Assembly (NCBI GenBank): GCA_024398475.1
Contig: JAKSJB010000016.1
Location: forward strand, 1-48,886
Length of the DNA: 48,886 nt
DNA from: Bacteroidaceae bacterium
Lineage (GTDB): Bacteria > Bacteroidota > Bacteroidia > Bacteroidales > Bacteroidaceae
Direction of reading: 5' to 3'
Shown one piece after another: positions 19,965 to 28,432 of the stretch. Below the pieces are notes generated by a model. It ran no database searches and had not been told where the DNA came from. It was given only the letters and a program-made list of their open reading frames with translations. The position numbers were made by a program, and so were the translations under genes. Within the stretch, counting starts at the first letter, position 1; each line of letters opens with the position of its first letter.

Positions 19965-21065
19965 ATGGACTTGGATAAACATAGTGACATTTTATTGAAA
20001 CTTGTGAAAATCGGATTGGGTAATGTCGAGAATTTGATGTTGCCTGAGAACCTGGATTGGAAAAAACTTATTACATTGTCATATAATCAAGGAGTTTCTG
20101 CCATCGTTTGTGATGGAATGCAAGTATTATATGAAAATCAGAAAACACTGAATAATACTACTGACTATACAGAACAAAAAGAAATAAGATATGAATGGAT
20201 AAGTTATCAGCTTTCATGCGAACAATATAATGAACATTATCAAACCGTTTTAAGTGAGTTAGTGAGATATTATAATGAAAATGGTTTTCGTGTCTTGCTT
20301 TTAAAAGGTTATGGACTTTGTCTGAACTATCCAAATCCAACTCATAGATTTATGGGGGATATTGATTGTTACTTGTATGGTAATAATTCAGTGGCTGATG
20401 AATTAATAGAAAAGGAATATAAAATAAAAATAGACCATTCAAGTTCCCGCCATTCTGTCTTTTCATTCAAGAATGTCATGGTGGAAAACCATTTTGCATT
20501 GATGGATGATGATGCACATTGGACAAATCGCCATTTGGAGAAAGTTCTGGAGAACTTATTGCAGAACGAGCCGGTAGAAGGCGAAGTGCGTGGACAGAAA
20601 GTATATTTCCCATCTCCGACATTCAATGCCCTGTATTTAATCCGTCATGCAGGAGAACATTTTGCAAAGGAAAAGATTACTTTGCGTCATGTACTCGATT
20701 GGGGGTTGTTCGTAAAGAAGCAGGGAAAGAATGTTGATTGGAACTATGTATATGATTTAACAAACAGATACGGTGGTGTGACATTCATGGATTCTTTGAA
20801 TGCAATCTGTGTGAAATATCTTGGTTTCGAGTCTTCTTTGTTTGCTGCTGTTGAGAATTCACCGATGGTCGAAAAAGTGTTGAATGACATTTTGTGTCCT
20901 AAACAATTGTATGCACCAAGTGGACGTCTTAAGTATGCTTTATGGATTACAAGACTTGTATGGAATACGAGATGGAAATACAACATTGTGTATAATGAAA
21001 ATATTATAGTTTTTATCCTGGTGGCATCAATTCATAAAATAAAGGAATGGTGTAGGTCGTGTTAG
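19965..21065 (+). CDS. Nucleotidyltransferase family protein (NTP_transf_5 type)
   Basis: The protein of 366 residues resembles the uncharacterised nucleotidyltransferase family (PF14907). The signature is LLLKGYGLCLNYP, with K114, then HRFMGDID with the metal-binding aspartates at 131-134. Members often sit in capsule, exopolysaccharide or ripp-like clusters. Here it lies between rfbA and galE, which favours polysaccharide modification. The C-terminal third has hydrophobic and aromatic helices, including IVFILVASIHKI near the end, which may touch the membrane. The substrate is unknown. The gene is richer in A and T than rfbA and galE, which may indicate a different origin. Confidence 0.72.
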   Translation: MDLDKHSDILLKLVKIGLGNVENLMLPENLDWKKLITLSYNQGVSAIVCDGMQVLYENQKTLNNTTDYTEQKEIRYEWISYQLSCEQYNEHYQTVLSELVRYYNENGFRVLLLKGYGLCLNYPNPTHRFMGDIDCYLYGNNSVADELIEKEYKIKIDHSSSRHSVFSFKNVMVENHFALMDDDAHWTNRHLEKVLENLLQNEPVEGEVRGQKVYFPSPTFNALYLIRHAGEHFAKEKITLRHVLDWGLFVKKQGKNVDWNYVYDLTNRYGGVTFMDSLNAICVKYLGFESSLFAAVENSPMVEKVLNDILCPKQLYAPSGRLKYALWITRLVWNTRWKYNIVYNENIIVFILVASIHKIKEWCRSC

Positions 21066-21085
21066 AGTAAATATATTGATATTGA

Positions 21086-21117
21086 TTTGTATGGCTTATT
21101 TTTTATGCGTAACTTTG
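21086..21117 (+). promoter_or_regulatory. Promoter of galE
   Basis: TTTG at 21086-21089 and TAACTTTG at 21110-21117 are separated by 20 bases, close to the Bacteroidota consensus. The galE ATG lies 64 bases downstream. galE therefore need not depend on read-through from the preceding gene. Confidence 0.7.
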
Positions 21118-21181
21118 TAGCATAATAATTGAAATCAATTACTATATTAAATAATACTTAAAACATAAAGAAACTAACTGT

Positions 21182-22192
21182 ATGAAAGTATTGGTTACCG
21201 GTGGAGCCGGATTTATAGGTTCACATACTCTGATAGAATTGATAGGTAAGGGACATGATGTCGTCATCGTGGATAATCTATGCAATTCAAGTCAGGAGTC
21301 TTTGCGACGTGTAGAGAAACTTGTGGGTAAGTCATTACCATTCTATAAGGTTGATATTCGTGACAGGGAAGGATTGAGTAAAGTACTGGACGAACACAAG
21401 TGTGACGTATGTATTCATTTTGCAGGTCTGAAAGCAGTAGGGGAGAGTGTGGAAAAGCCTTATGAATATTTTGACAATAACATTTCCGGAACTTTGGTTT
21501 TGATTGATGTCCTTCGTAAGCATGGCTGCAAGAACCTAATCTTCTCTTCTTCCGCAACAGTATATGGAGATCCTGCTCAGATTCCGATTACGGAGGAGTG
21601 TCCGAAGGGAAAGTGTACAAATCCTTACGGTGAAACTAAATCCATGCTTGAGGATATGTTTATCGACATTCAGAAGGCAGATCCGGAATGGAACATTGTA
21701 TTGCTCCGCTATTTCAACCCAATAGGGGCTCATGAAAGTGGTACTATCGGTGAAAACCCTAACGGAATTCCTAATAATCTGATGCCATACATCACTCAGG
21801 TAGCAGTAGGAAAACGTAAGGAACTGGGTGTGTTTGGTAATGATTATGACACCCATGACGGTACTGGAGTACGTGACTATATTCATGTGGTAGATCTTGC
21901 CAAAGGTCATGTATGTGCCCTGGAGGCTATAAAGAGAAAATGTGGCTTGGCAATCTATAATCTTGGTACAGGAAACGGATATAGTGTACTTGATGTGATA
22001 AAAGCCTTTATTAAGGTAAATGGCGTAGATGTTCCATATTCCATCAAGTCTCGCCGTCCGGGTGATATTGCTACATGCTATTCCAATCCTGCAAAGGCGG
22101 AAAAGGAATTGGGGTGGAAGGCTCAGTTCGGTATTGAAGAGATGTGCCGTGATTCATGGAAATTCCAAAAGAACAATCCGAATGGATATTGA
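21182..22192 (+). CDS. galE: UDP-glucose 4-epimerase
   Basis: GalE interconverts UDP-glucose and UDP-galactose, or the N-acetyl forms, for galactose use and glycan building. The NAD-binding GGAGFIG lies at 7-13. The catalytic serine region FSSSATVYGD is at 121-130, and the Y-x3-K pair is Y149/K153 in NPYGETK. The length of 336 is standard for the extended short-chain dehydrogenase family. A Rho-independent terminator follows 40 bases after the stop, closing the transcript. Confidence 0.95.
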   Translation: MKVLVTGGAGFIGSHTLIELIGKGHDVVIVDNLCNSSQESLRRVEKLVGKSLPFYKVDIRDREGLSKVLDEHKCDVCIHFAGLKAVGESVEKPYEYFDNNISGTLVLIDVLRKHGCKNLIFSSSATVYGDPAQIPITEECPKGKCTNPYGETKSMLEDMFIDIQKADPEWNIVLLRYFNPIGAHESGTIGENPNGIPNNLMPYITQVAVGKRKELGVFGNDYDTHDGTGVRDYIHVVDLAKGHVCALEAIKRKCGLAIYNLGTGNGYSVLDVIKAFIKVNGVDVPYSIKSRRPGDIATCYSNPAKAEKELGWKAQFGIEEMCRDSWKFQKNNPNGY

Positions 22193-22232
22193 TTAAGGAT
22201 AAAACTATATAGAAATTAGTATATTTTGAATA

Positions 22233-22268
22233 GAGTTGGCTCTGCGGATGTCGGGCCAACTCTTTTTT
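22233..22268 (+). terminator. Rho-independent terminator of galE
   Basis: The 8-bp arms GAGTTGGC (22233-22240) and GCCAACTC (22255-22262) pair perfectly around a 14-base loop, and a run of T follows. Confidence 0.92.
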
Positions 22269-22431
22269 TGTAATACTACTGATGACACTAGTAGTTTAAT
22301 CCAAAATTGTATAGAATTATTTTGTATGAAATATCAGTAAAAATCATGTCAAATATTTCCTTTGCGGTGTGTTAATTGTGACAAAATGATATGTGGACCA
22401 CTAATTATTGAAACTTTTTGTATAAAAACGC

Positions 22432-22529
22432 TTGCAGGTTTCAATATAATTACTACCTTTGCATCGTGTTTTTCATAGTATTAGATTTAAGGTTAACAAA
22501 GGTCGGGGTAAGGCGTTACCCCTTTTTTT
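22432..22529 (+). ncRNA. Candidate small RNA of about 60 bases (promoter plus terminator, no gene)
   Basis: A near-perfect promoter is present: TTG at 22432-22434, 19 bases, then TACCTTTGC at 22454-22462. Transcription should start near 22467. A strong terminator, GGGGTAA-GGCG-TTACCCC followed by seven T, lies at 22505-22529. The unit therefore predicts a free-standing transcript of roughly 60 bases. It holds no usable reading frame. The operon downstream has its own promoter at 22635, so this is unlikely to be only an attenuated leader. I do not recognise an RNA family. Confidence 0.5.
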
Positions 22530-22634
22530 ATGTCCATACGTGAAATCCTCCCCTTTTTCTTTATAATTTTGATATCTATGATATCATTCTGTACATACTC
22601 ATTTATGATGCCACGTAGTTTTAGTGTGTTTTCC

Positions 22635-22667
22635 TTTGGCTGTTTCGTATCTTTTCCTTACCTTTGC
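22635..22667 (+). promoter_or_regulatory. Promoter of the LysM/PBP1 operon
   Basis: TTTG at 22635-22638, a 20-base spacer and TACCTTTGC at 22659-22667 form a good Bacteroidota promoter. The predicted start is near 22673, giving a leader of about 100 bases before the ATG at 22773. Confidence 0.72.
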
Positions 22668-22772
22668 ACCGTTTAAACAGAGTATGTGTGGTTATTATGT
22701 CGTGAGGTTTTTAGGTTCGCTCGGAATTTAGACATTGGAATATAGTAAATCTGTAATTCAAATAAGTATAAG

Positions 22773-24296
22773 ATGAATATCAAGTCAGTATTTTTTTGTG
22801 TGTTGCTGTGTTTGATTGGACTTTCTGCAAATGCCCAGACCAATCATGAAATTCAACCAGGAGAAACATTATACGGAATCAGCCATAAATATGGTATTAC
22901 CATTACAGAAATCGAGGCTGCAAATCCAGGTCTCAGCGAAAACATTATGGCAGGCCAGGTTATCGTGATTCCAAACCCCACTCCTGCACCAGTTGTCAAG
23001 AAAGACAAGAAAGTGATGACACCAGGTGTACCCGTATGCAAGGAAACCTATATCGTTCAGAAGAAGGAAACATTATATGGTATCGCACGTGATCACGGAA
23101 TAACCCTTGAAACATTACTTGAGGCAAATCCAGAACTTTCCGAAAGTCAGAAACTGAAAAAAGGATATGAATTGTGTATTCCATACACGGATGCAGAATT
23201 GACAGAGATGTTTCCTCCGGCACCGGTTCCTGAAATAAAGAAACCCGATCCTGTTTCATTTGCAGTTATCATGCCATACGGACTTAGTTCCGAGAAGAAG
23301 AACAAGGATATGATTACCATGGTGGACTTCTACGAAGGAGTTATGCTTGCCTTGGCAGACTTGAAGCAGGAAGGAGTAAGTGCAAAGGTATATGCATACG
23401 ATGAGGCAGATTTTGACAGTATACTGGGATTGCCTGAAATGAAGACACTTGATTTCATCATAGGTCCTAAGAATTCAGGAAACATCAGCCGTTTGACTTC
23501 ATTCACCAAACAGAACAACATGGAATTGGTAGTGCCTATGTCTTCAGAGTCATCTTTGGTAAACAGCAATCCACATGTGTTTCAGGTGAATTGCAAGATG
23601 AACACCAATGACTATGCCCGTGCATTCGATTCATTCGTAAAGATGCATCCGAATGCCAATTACGTGTTCGTGAATATAGCAGATCAGATGGACAAGGCCG
23701 ATTATGTGGCAAGTCTAAAGTCATATCTAAACAAAAAGAATGTAGAATATCATAGTGTAGAATTCTCCAATCTGTCAGATGTAGCCGATATGCTTACATA
23801 CGACAGGGAAAACATCATGATAATCTCTTCGAGTCTTCGTACAGCATTTGACCGAACCGTAAGGAAACTCAATGACCTTCAACTTGAATCCTACCATATT
23901 CAGATGCTTGGATATAATGACTGGCAGGCATTTGCCGAAAAAGATGCCGATTCGTTCAGGAAATACGGCTGTATGTTCTTTACGGCATTCTATAACAACC
24001 CAAATGCAACATCCACAATGACCTTCAACCAGAAGTTCCGCCGTGCTTTCGGGCGCGACCAGTTGAATGTCTATCCGCGATATGGTATGCTGGGATATGA
24101 CGTAGCCAATTACTTTGTCCGTCACAAATACGAACAAGGCGAAGAATTCCTTTCAAACATAGAGAACCTGAGTACACAGGCATATCAGAATCCGTTGCAT
24201 TTCACCCACAAGAACGCATGGAGCGGATTTGTCAATAACGCCATGATGTTTGTACAGTACAACGGCGACGGAACAATCAGCGTGAAACAGTATTAA
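22773..24296 (+). CDS. Secreted protein with two LysM domains and a type 1 periplasmic-binding fold
   Basis: Residues 1-21 form a signal peptide ending SANAQ. Two LysM modules bind peptidoglycan: one at about 25-68, containing GETLYGISHKYG, and one at about 88-135, containing ETLYGIARDHG. The remaining 350 residues resemble the receptor fold of amino acid or branched-chain ABC transporters (PBP1). No lipobox or transporter genes are present, so it is probably a wall-anchored periplasmic sensor or scaffold rather than a transport component. This architecture is common in Bacteroidota, but its role is not established. The outer-membrane barrel gene follows after 26 bases, probably on the same transcript. 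Confidence 0.82.
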   Translation: MNIKSVFFCVLLCLIGLSANAQTNHEIQPGETLYGISHKYGITITEIEAANPGLSENIMAGQVIVIPNPTPAPVVKKDKKVMTPGVPVCKETYIVQKKETLYGIARDHGITLETLLEANPELSESQKLKKGYELCIPYTDAELTEMFPPAPVPEIKKPDPVSFAVIMPYGLSSEKKNKDMITMVDFYEGVMLALADLKQEGVSAKVYAYDEADFDSILGLPEMKTLDFIIGPKNSGNISRLTSFTKQNNMELVVPMSSESSLVNSNPHVFQVNCKMNTNDYARAFDSFVKMHPNANYVFVNIADQMDKADYVASLKSYLNKKNVEYHSVEFSNLSDVADMLTYDRENIMIISSSLRTAFDRTVRKLNDLQLESYHIQMLGYNDWQAFAEKDADSFRKYGCMFFTAFYNNPNATSTMTFNQKFRRAFGRDQLNVYPRYGMLGYDVANYFVRHKYEQGEEFLSNIENLSTQAYQNPLHFTHKNAWSGFVNNAMMFVQYNGDGTISVKQY

Positions 24297-24322
24297 TACC
24301 AAAAGAAAGAAAAGTATCAGTA

Positions 24323-25042
24323 ATGCTGAAACCCTTGTTTTTCAAAAGAATCCTGATAGGCATATTGTTAGCATTCAGCGCCTCCACGCTCTCTGCACAG
24401 GTCGGAGAACCGCGCAGCGATTTTGCTATAGGAGTGAATGCAGGAATGTCGATGACCCGAATGGATATCCAACCCACAATCAAGCAGTCATACAAGTTTG
24501 ACCCTTCATTTGGTTTTACAGCCCGATATATCTGTGAAAAGTATTTCACCACAATCTGTGGAGTGCAGATAGAAGTGAACTATGCCAACCTTGGTTGGAA
24601 GGAATTGATAGAGGACGGAAGTGGTAATACCTACAAGCGCGACCTGTCGTATGTACAGATACCGTTGCTCATGCAAATGGGGTGGGGGTATGAGAGGCGG
24701 GGATGCAAGTTCCTTTTTGAAGCAGGTCCCCAGTTAGGCATAAATCTCGACAGCAAGGAACAGTATGGCGGAGGCGAATGGGACGTGTCACACCGTCCAA
24801 ACCATGTTGTTGAGCAATACGGAATGGACGTTGACAATAAGTTTGACTATGGAATAGCAGGAGGAGTAGGAATGGAAATGTCAACCGCCCTGGGACATTT
24901 CATGCTGGAAGCCCGTTATTACTATGGTTTGGGAGATGTGTTCGACAACAGCAAGAAAGGAACATTCGGACGCTCAGCCCATCAGACCATTTCAGCAAGA
25001 CTGACCTACCTCTTTGATATAGTAAAGACAAAGAAAAAGTAA
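24323..25042 (+). CDS. PorT-like outer membrane beta-barrel protein
   Basis: The 239-residue protein begins with a signal peptide of about 26 residues ending LSAQV. The mature part has alternating hydrophobic and polar strands with many aromatic residues at strand ends, such as RDLSYVQIPLLMQMGWGYERR and GHFMLEARYYYGLGDV, which is typical of the small 8-strand barrel family (PF13568/PorT). The last strand is LTYLFDIV. It is predicted to sit in the outer membrane. It is translated just after the LysM/PBP1 gene, so the two may connect outer membrane and cell wall. PorT itself serves type IX secretion, but that role is not shown here. It ends four bases from the convergent helicase gene. Confidence 0.8.
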   Translation: MLKPLFFKRILIGILLAFSASTLSAQVGEPRSDFAIGVNAGMSMTRMDIQPTIKQSYKFDPSFGFTARYICEKYFTTICGVQIEVNYANLGWKELIEDGSGNTYKRDLSYVQIPLLMQMGWGYERRGCKFLFEAGPQLGINLDSKEQYGGGEWDVSHRPNHVVEQYGMDVDNKFDYGIAGGVGMEMSTALGHFMLEARYYYGLGDVFDNSKKGTFGRSAHQTISARLTYLFDIVKTKKK

Positions 25043-25045
25043 TAC

Positions 25046-27205
25046 TCAGCCTTTTCTTTCCAATTCAGCCTTTACCATCTTAATTTCAGCATAAGAAATA
25101 TTGCGAGGCAGGATATTCTTGATATCAGCCAAGGACGCATGTGACCCCAGTTGAGCAAAGGCAAACAAAATCTTGCCTTTATTGTACTTGTTCACATACC
25201 CGTCAATCTCTATAGTGCCGTTAGCCACGAGTTTGGCAAGATGCCCCTCTATGGTGCCGATACTCATTTCCCTGATTTTGGCAATCTCCTTAACGCTTTT
25301 TCCCTCTTTCAGCAGTCTGAGAGTAATGTCATACGTACTCTCCTTCTCTTCCTTTACCTTCTTTTTGGGAACAGGAACATCTCCCAGCATACAGAAAGCC
25401 TTGTCGTTCAGGTACGAGGAAATGCCGAACCCATGCTCACAGGTAAGGGACAGCAGCGAAGTCTTTATCCTGAAAGTCTCCGCCAACGCCTCCAAGGCCC
25501 CCTTGTACTGCTTGGCCACAGCCTGGTTGGCAATCAGAATCTTGGAATCCTTTATCAGACACTTGAGAATATTCGTAAGTTCATCAGCAAAATACTGCGC
25601 CCCCTTTCTGACACGCTCATCGATACCCCTGTCCTCACGAGGGTCGGGAGACATGGCAGCAAGACGCGTGTACTGACTCCGGAACGTCATGGCAACCCCG
25701 TTGACACTCCTGTCAAACACGCTGAGAGCATTGGCATACCTGTCAATCAAGTCTCCGTGAAGTTTGTACAGATGCTCCTGAAGAATCCTGTGAACATACC
25801 GCATCTGTTCGTTCAGTTCAGCAAAGTCAAAAAGTTCCGAGATAAGTTGCAGGAAATACATCTGTTCCATCTGCGGCAGTTGCGAAGAAGCCAATCGTGA
25901 ACGCTCCAGTTCGCGGCTCGTAAAATCGTTGACGTTTCTGTCACAGATGATGGAGTGGGGACTCAGAGGCTGCGACAGAGTAAGCCCCTCAAGAGTGCGG
26001 CAACGGCTTAGAGCCACATATACCTGTCCGTGTGCAAATGACGAGTTGATGTCCAGCATAGCCCTGTCGAAAGTAAGTCCCTGACTCTTGTGAACAGTAA
26101 TAGCCCAAGCCAACCTAAGAGGAATCTGCTGAAAACTACCTTCAACCTCCTCCTTGATTTCCTTCGTCTCAGGGTCGAGCGAATATTTCGTGTTCTCCCA
26201 AATCTCACGCGTCACACTTATCGGTTCCTCATCTTCCTTGCATTTCACCTTGATATCCTGCCCGATAATACTCACCACCTTACCGATTTTTCCGTTATAG
26301 TAAAGATGCTTTCCGCTCACCGAGTCATTCTTGATGAACATCACCTGAGCCCCAACCTTCAGAGTAAGCAACTTCTCCGCAGGAAACGACGACTCAGGAA
26401 AGTTGTCCACAATCTTAGCCTCGAACGTATGCACCTCCTCCCTGATTTCGTTCAGTTTAGCCTCGTTGTACCGCTGAGCCGTAAGATTGTGCGTAGTGAG
26501 ATAAATCTCCCCCTCCTGCGGTACATATCCAGGAATGCAGCGCATGTTGAGTTGCGCCAGCGAATCAGCATCCATCACACCCGAACGAATCTTTCCGAGC
26601 AGGTCAATGAACCTAAGGTCCGTCTGCCTGTAGATATGTTTCAGTTCAATAGTCACGTAATCAATCATCTGCAAGGCATTGCTGCTGAAGAAGTACGGAG
26701 TAGAGTAGTAGTCCTTCAGAATACTCCATTCCTGTTCCACCGCCACCGGTGCCAGTTGCTGAAGGTCACCGATCATCAGCAGTTGCACCCCGCCGAACGG
26801 ACGGTCATGATGCCTGTATTTTCTCAGCACGTTGTCTATGGCATCCAGCACGTCACACCTCACCATCGAAATCTCGTCGATGATAAGCAAGTCAAGCGTC
26901 CTCAGAATCTGCTTCTTTTCCTTGCTCACCCTGTAATGCTTGCTGATATCCTCACCGATGGACGTACCCGGAACATACGGAGTGAAAGGCAACTGAAACT
27001 GAGAATGAATAGTCACCCCCTGAGCATTGATGGCAGCCACCCCCGTAGGAGCAACCACAATCTTGCGTTTAGGCGACAACTCCTGAATCTTCCTCAGGAA
27101 CGTCGTCTTGCCAGTACCGGCCTTACCCGTGAGAAATACACTCCTGTCCGTATAGGCAATGTATTTCCAAGCCAATTCCAACTCCTCATTATCCATAATA
27201 TCCAT
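25046..27205 (-). CDS. Pif1-like superfamily 1B helicase with C-terminal helix-turn-helix domain
   Basis: The helicase core opens with Walker A GKAGTGKT at 27-34, followed by APTGVAAINAQG (motif Ia) and LLIDEISMVRCD (Walker B). Further on are GDLQQLAPV (motif III) and TVHKSQGLTFD (motif V). This pattern is that of Pif1/RecD-type 5'-3' DNA helicases, which unwind forked DNA and G-quadruplexes. The C-terminal 70 residues form an HTH_40-like domain, with SVKEIAKIREMSIGTIEGHL. The length of 719 is usual for the Bacteroidota form. A minus-strand -7 element at 27224-27232 predicts a very short leader. An alternative start at 27196 would remove three residues. Confidence 0.87.
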   Translation of the reverse strand: MDIMDNEELELAWKYIAYTDRSVFLTGKAGTGKTTFLRKIQELSPKRKIVVAPTGVAAINAQGVTIHSQFQLPFTPYVPGTSIGEDISKHYRVSKEKKQILRTLDLLIIDEISMVRCDVLDAIDNVLRKYRHHDRPFGGVQLLMIGDLQQLAPVAVEQEWSILKDYYSTPYFFSSNALQMIDYVTIELKHIYRQTDLRFIDLLGKIRSGVMDADSLAQLNMRCIPGYVPQEGEIYLTTHNLTAQRYNEAKLNEIREEVHTFEAKIVDNFPESSFPAEKLLTLKVGAQVMFIKNDSVSGKHLYYNGKIGKVVSIIGQDIKVKCKEDEEPISVTREIWENTKYSLDPETKEIKEEVEGSFQQIPLRLAWAITVHKSQGLTFDRAMLDINSSFAHGQVYVALSRCRTLEGLTLSQPLSPHSIICDRNVNDFTSRELERSRLASSQLPQMEQMYFLQLISELFDFAELNEQMRYVHRILQEHLYKLHGDLIDRYANALSVFDRSVNGVAMTFRSQYTRLAAMSPDPREDRGIDERVRKGAQYFADELTNILKCLIKDSKILIANQAVAKQYKGALEALAETFRIKTSLLSLTCEHGFGISSYLNDKAFCMLGDVPVPKKKVKEEKESTYDITLRLLKEGKSVKEIAKIREMSIGTIEGHLAKLVANGTIEIDGYVNKYNKGKILFAFAQLGSHASLADIKNILPRNISYAEIKMVKAELERKG

Positions 27206-27223
27206 CTTGAAAACAGTATATCT

Positions 27224-27232
27224 GCAAAGGTA
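27224..27232 (-). promoter_or_regulatory. -7 promoter element for the Pif1-like helicase gene
   Basis: The minus strand reads TACCTTTGC. It lies only 19 bases ahead of the start codon, so the mRNA would have a leader of around 10-15 bases. The -33 box is weak. Confidence 0.5.
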
Positions 27233-27269
27233 CGAAATAATATCCTAAAACCCACGAATAAATATATGT

Positions 27270-27308
27270 AAAAAGCAGAGGAAGCACCATTTCCGATACT
27301 TCCCCTGC
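27270..27308 (-). terminator. Rho-independent terminator of prs
   Basis: On the minus strand the arms GCAGGGGAAG and CTTCCTCTGC pair with one mismatch and are followed by TTTTT. It lies about 50 bases past the prs stop and before the helicase gene promoter. Confidence 0.85.
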
Positions 27309-27358
27309 AGTTATGATTCAGTAGGGACAGAATAGTCCCCCAAGATACATCCCCAGAC

Positions 27359-28321
27359 TTATTGCTTGATGTGAGCCATCTCGAAGTCGAGTTTCGTACT
27401 GACCGACTCATTAGCCTCGATACATTGAATAGCTTTGGCAAACATAGCAGCGATGGACTTCTGCTTAACCTTAGGACATTCGTGGTTGAAAGGAATAGAG
27501 TCAGTAAACACTATCTCCTCAAGTTGTGAAGCCATGACACGGTCACTGGCAGGATCCGACATGATACAATGGCTTGCAACGGCACGTACAGACTTGGCAC
27601 CAGCCTTCTTTATTTCATCGGCAGCCTTAGTGATGGTACCGGCAGTATCCACCATGTCGTCCACGATAACCACGTTCTTGTCCTTCACGTCACCGATGAT
27701 CTGAATTGAAGCCACCACGTTGGCACGTTCACGGGTCTTGTTGCAGAGCACGAGAGGCACGTTCAGTTTCTTTGAGAAGAGAGCAGCACGCTTTGAAGCA
27801 CCCACGTCCGGAGCCGCGATGATAAGGTCCTCAAGGTTGAGAGACGCAACATAAGGCACCAGTACGAGCGAAGCATAAAGGTGGTCAACCGGAACGTTGA
27901 AGAATCCCTGAATCTGGTCAGCATGAAGGTCCATAGTGATGAGACGGTCAATACCAGCCACACTGAGCATGTCAGCCACGAGTTTCGCACCAATTGGTAC
28001 ACGAGGCTTGTCCTTGCGGTCCTGACGAGCCCAACCGAAATAAGGAACGACAGCAATGATGCTGCGTGCCGAAGCACGTTTGGCAGCATCAATCATGAGC
28101 AGGAGTTCCATGAGGTTGTCAGTATTAGGGAAAGTTGACTGTACGAGGAACACGTCGCAACCACGAATTGATTCCTCGAAACTGACTACAAACTCGCCGT
28201 CGGCAAACGTAGTCTTCACGAGATTGCCGAGAGGGCAGCCCAGATGTTCACAAATTCTCTCTCCGAGGTACTTGGAGTTAGTACCAGCGAATACTTTGAA
28301 TTGATTTTTGGAGTCCATCAT
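27359..28321 (-). CDS. prs: Ribose-phosphate pyrophosphokinase
   Basis: The enzyme makes PRPP from ribose 5-phosphate and ATP, feeding purine, pyrimidine, histidine and NAD synthesis. The 320 residues show the ATP-binding flexible loop YFGWARQDRKDKPR and the PRPP-binding loop VDDMVDTAGT, which are hallmarks of class I PRPP synthetases. The start is either 28321 or the second Met at 28318. The PurF-like gene upstream on the same strand is also a PRPP-dependent family, with 111 bases between them. A terminator follows. Confidence 0.95.
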   Translation of the reverse strand: MMDSKNQFKVFAGTNSKYLGERICEHLGCPLGNLVKTTFADGEFVVSFEESIRGCDVFLVQSTFPNTDNLMELLLMIDAAKRASARSIIAVVPYFGWARQDRKDKPRVPIGAKLVADMLSVAGIDRLITMDLHADQIQGFFNVPVDHLYASLVLVPYVASLNLEDLIIAAPDVGASKRAALFSKKLNVPLVLCNKTRERANVVASIQIIGDVKDKNVVIVDDMVDTAGTITKAADEIKKAGAKSVRAVASHCIMSDPASDRVMASQLEEIVFTDSIPFNHECPKVKQKSIAAMFAKAIQCIEANESVSTKLDFEMAHIKQ

Positions 28322-28432
28322 TATATTATGTATGAGTTCTTTATATGAATTATCCGTTCAGAAATTTTAGTCCGTTGAAAGTTAAACGTTCAGTCACATC
28401 ATTTGCAAGTCAGACACACCGCAGCCGGCAAC

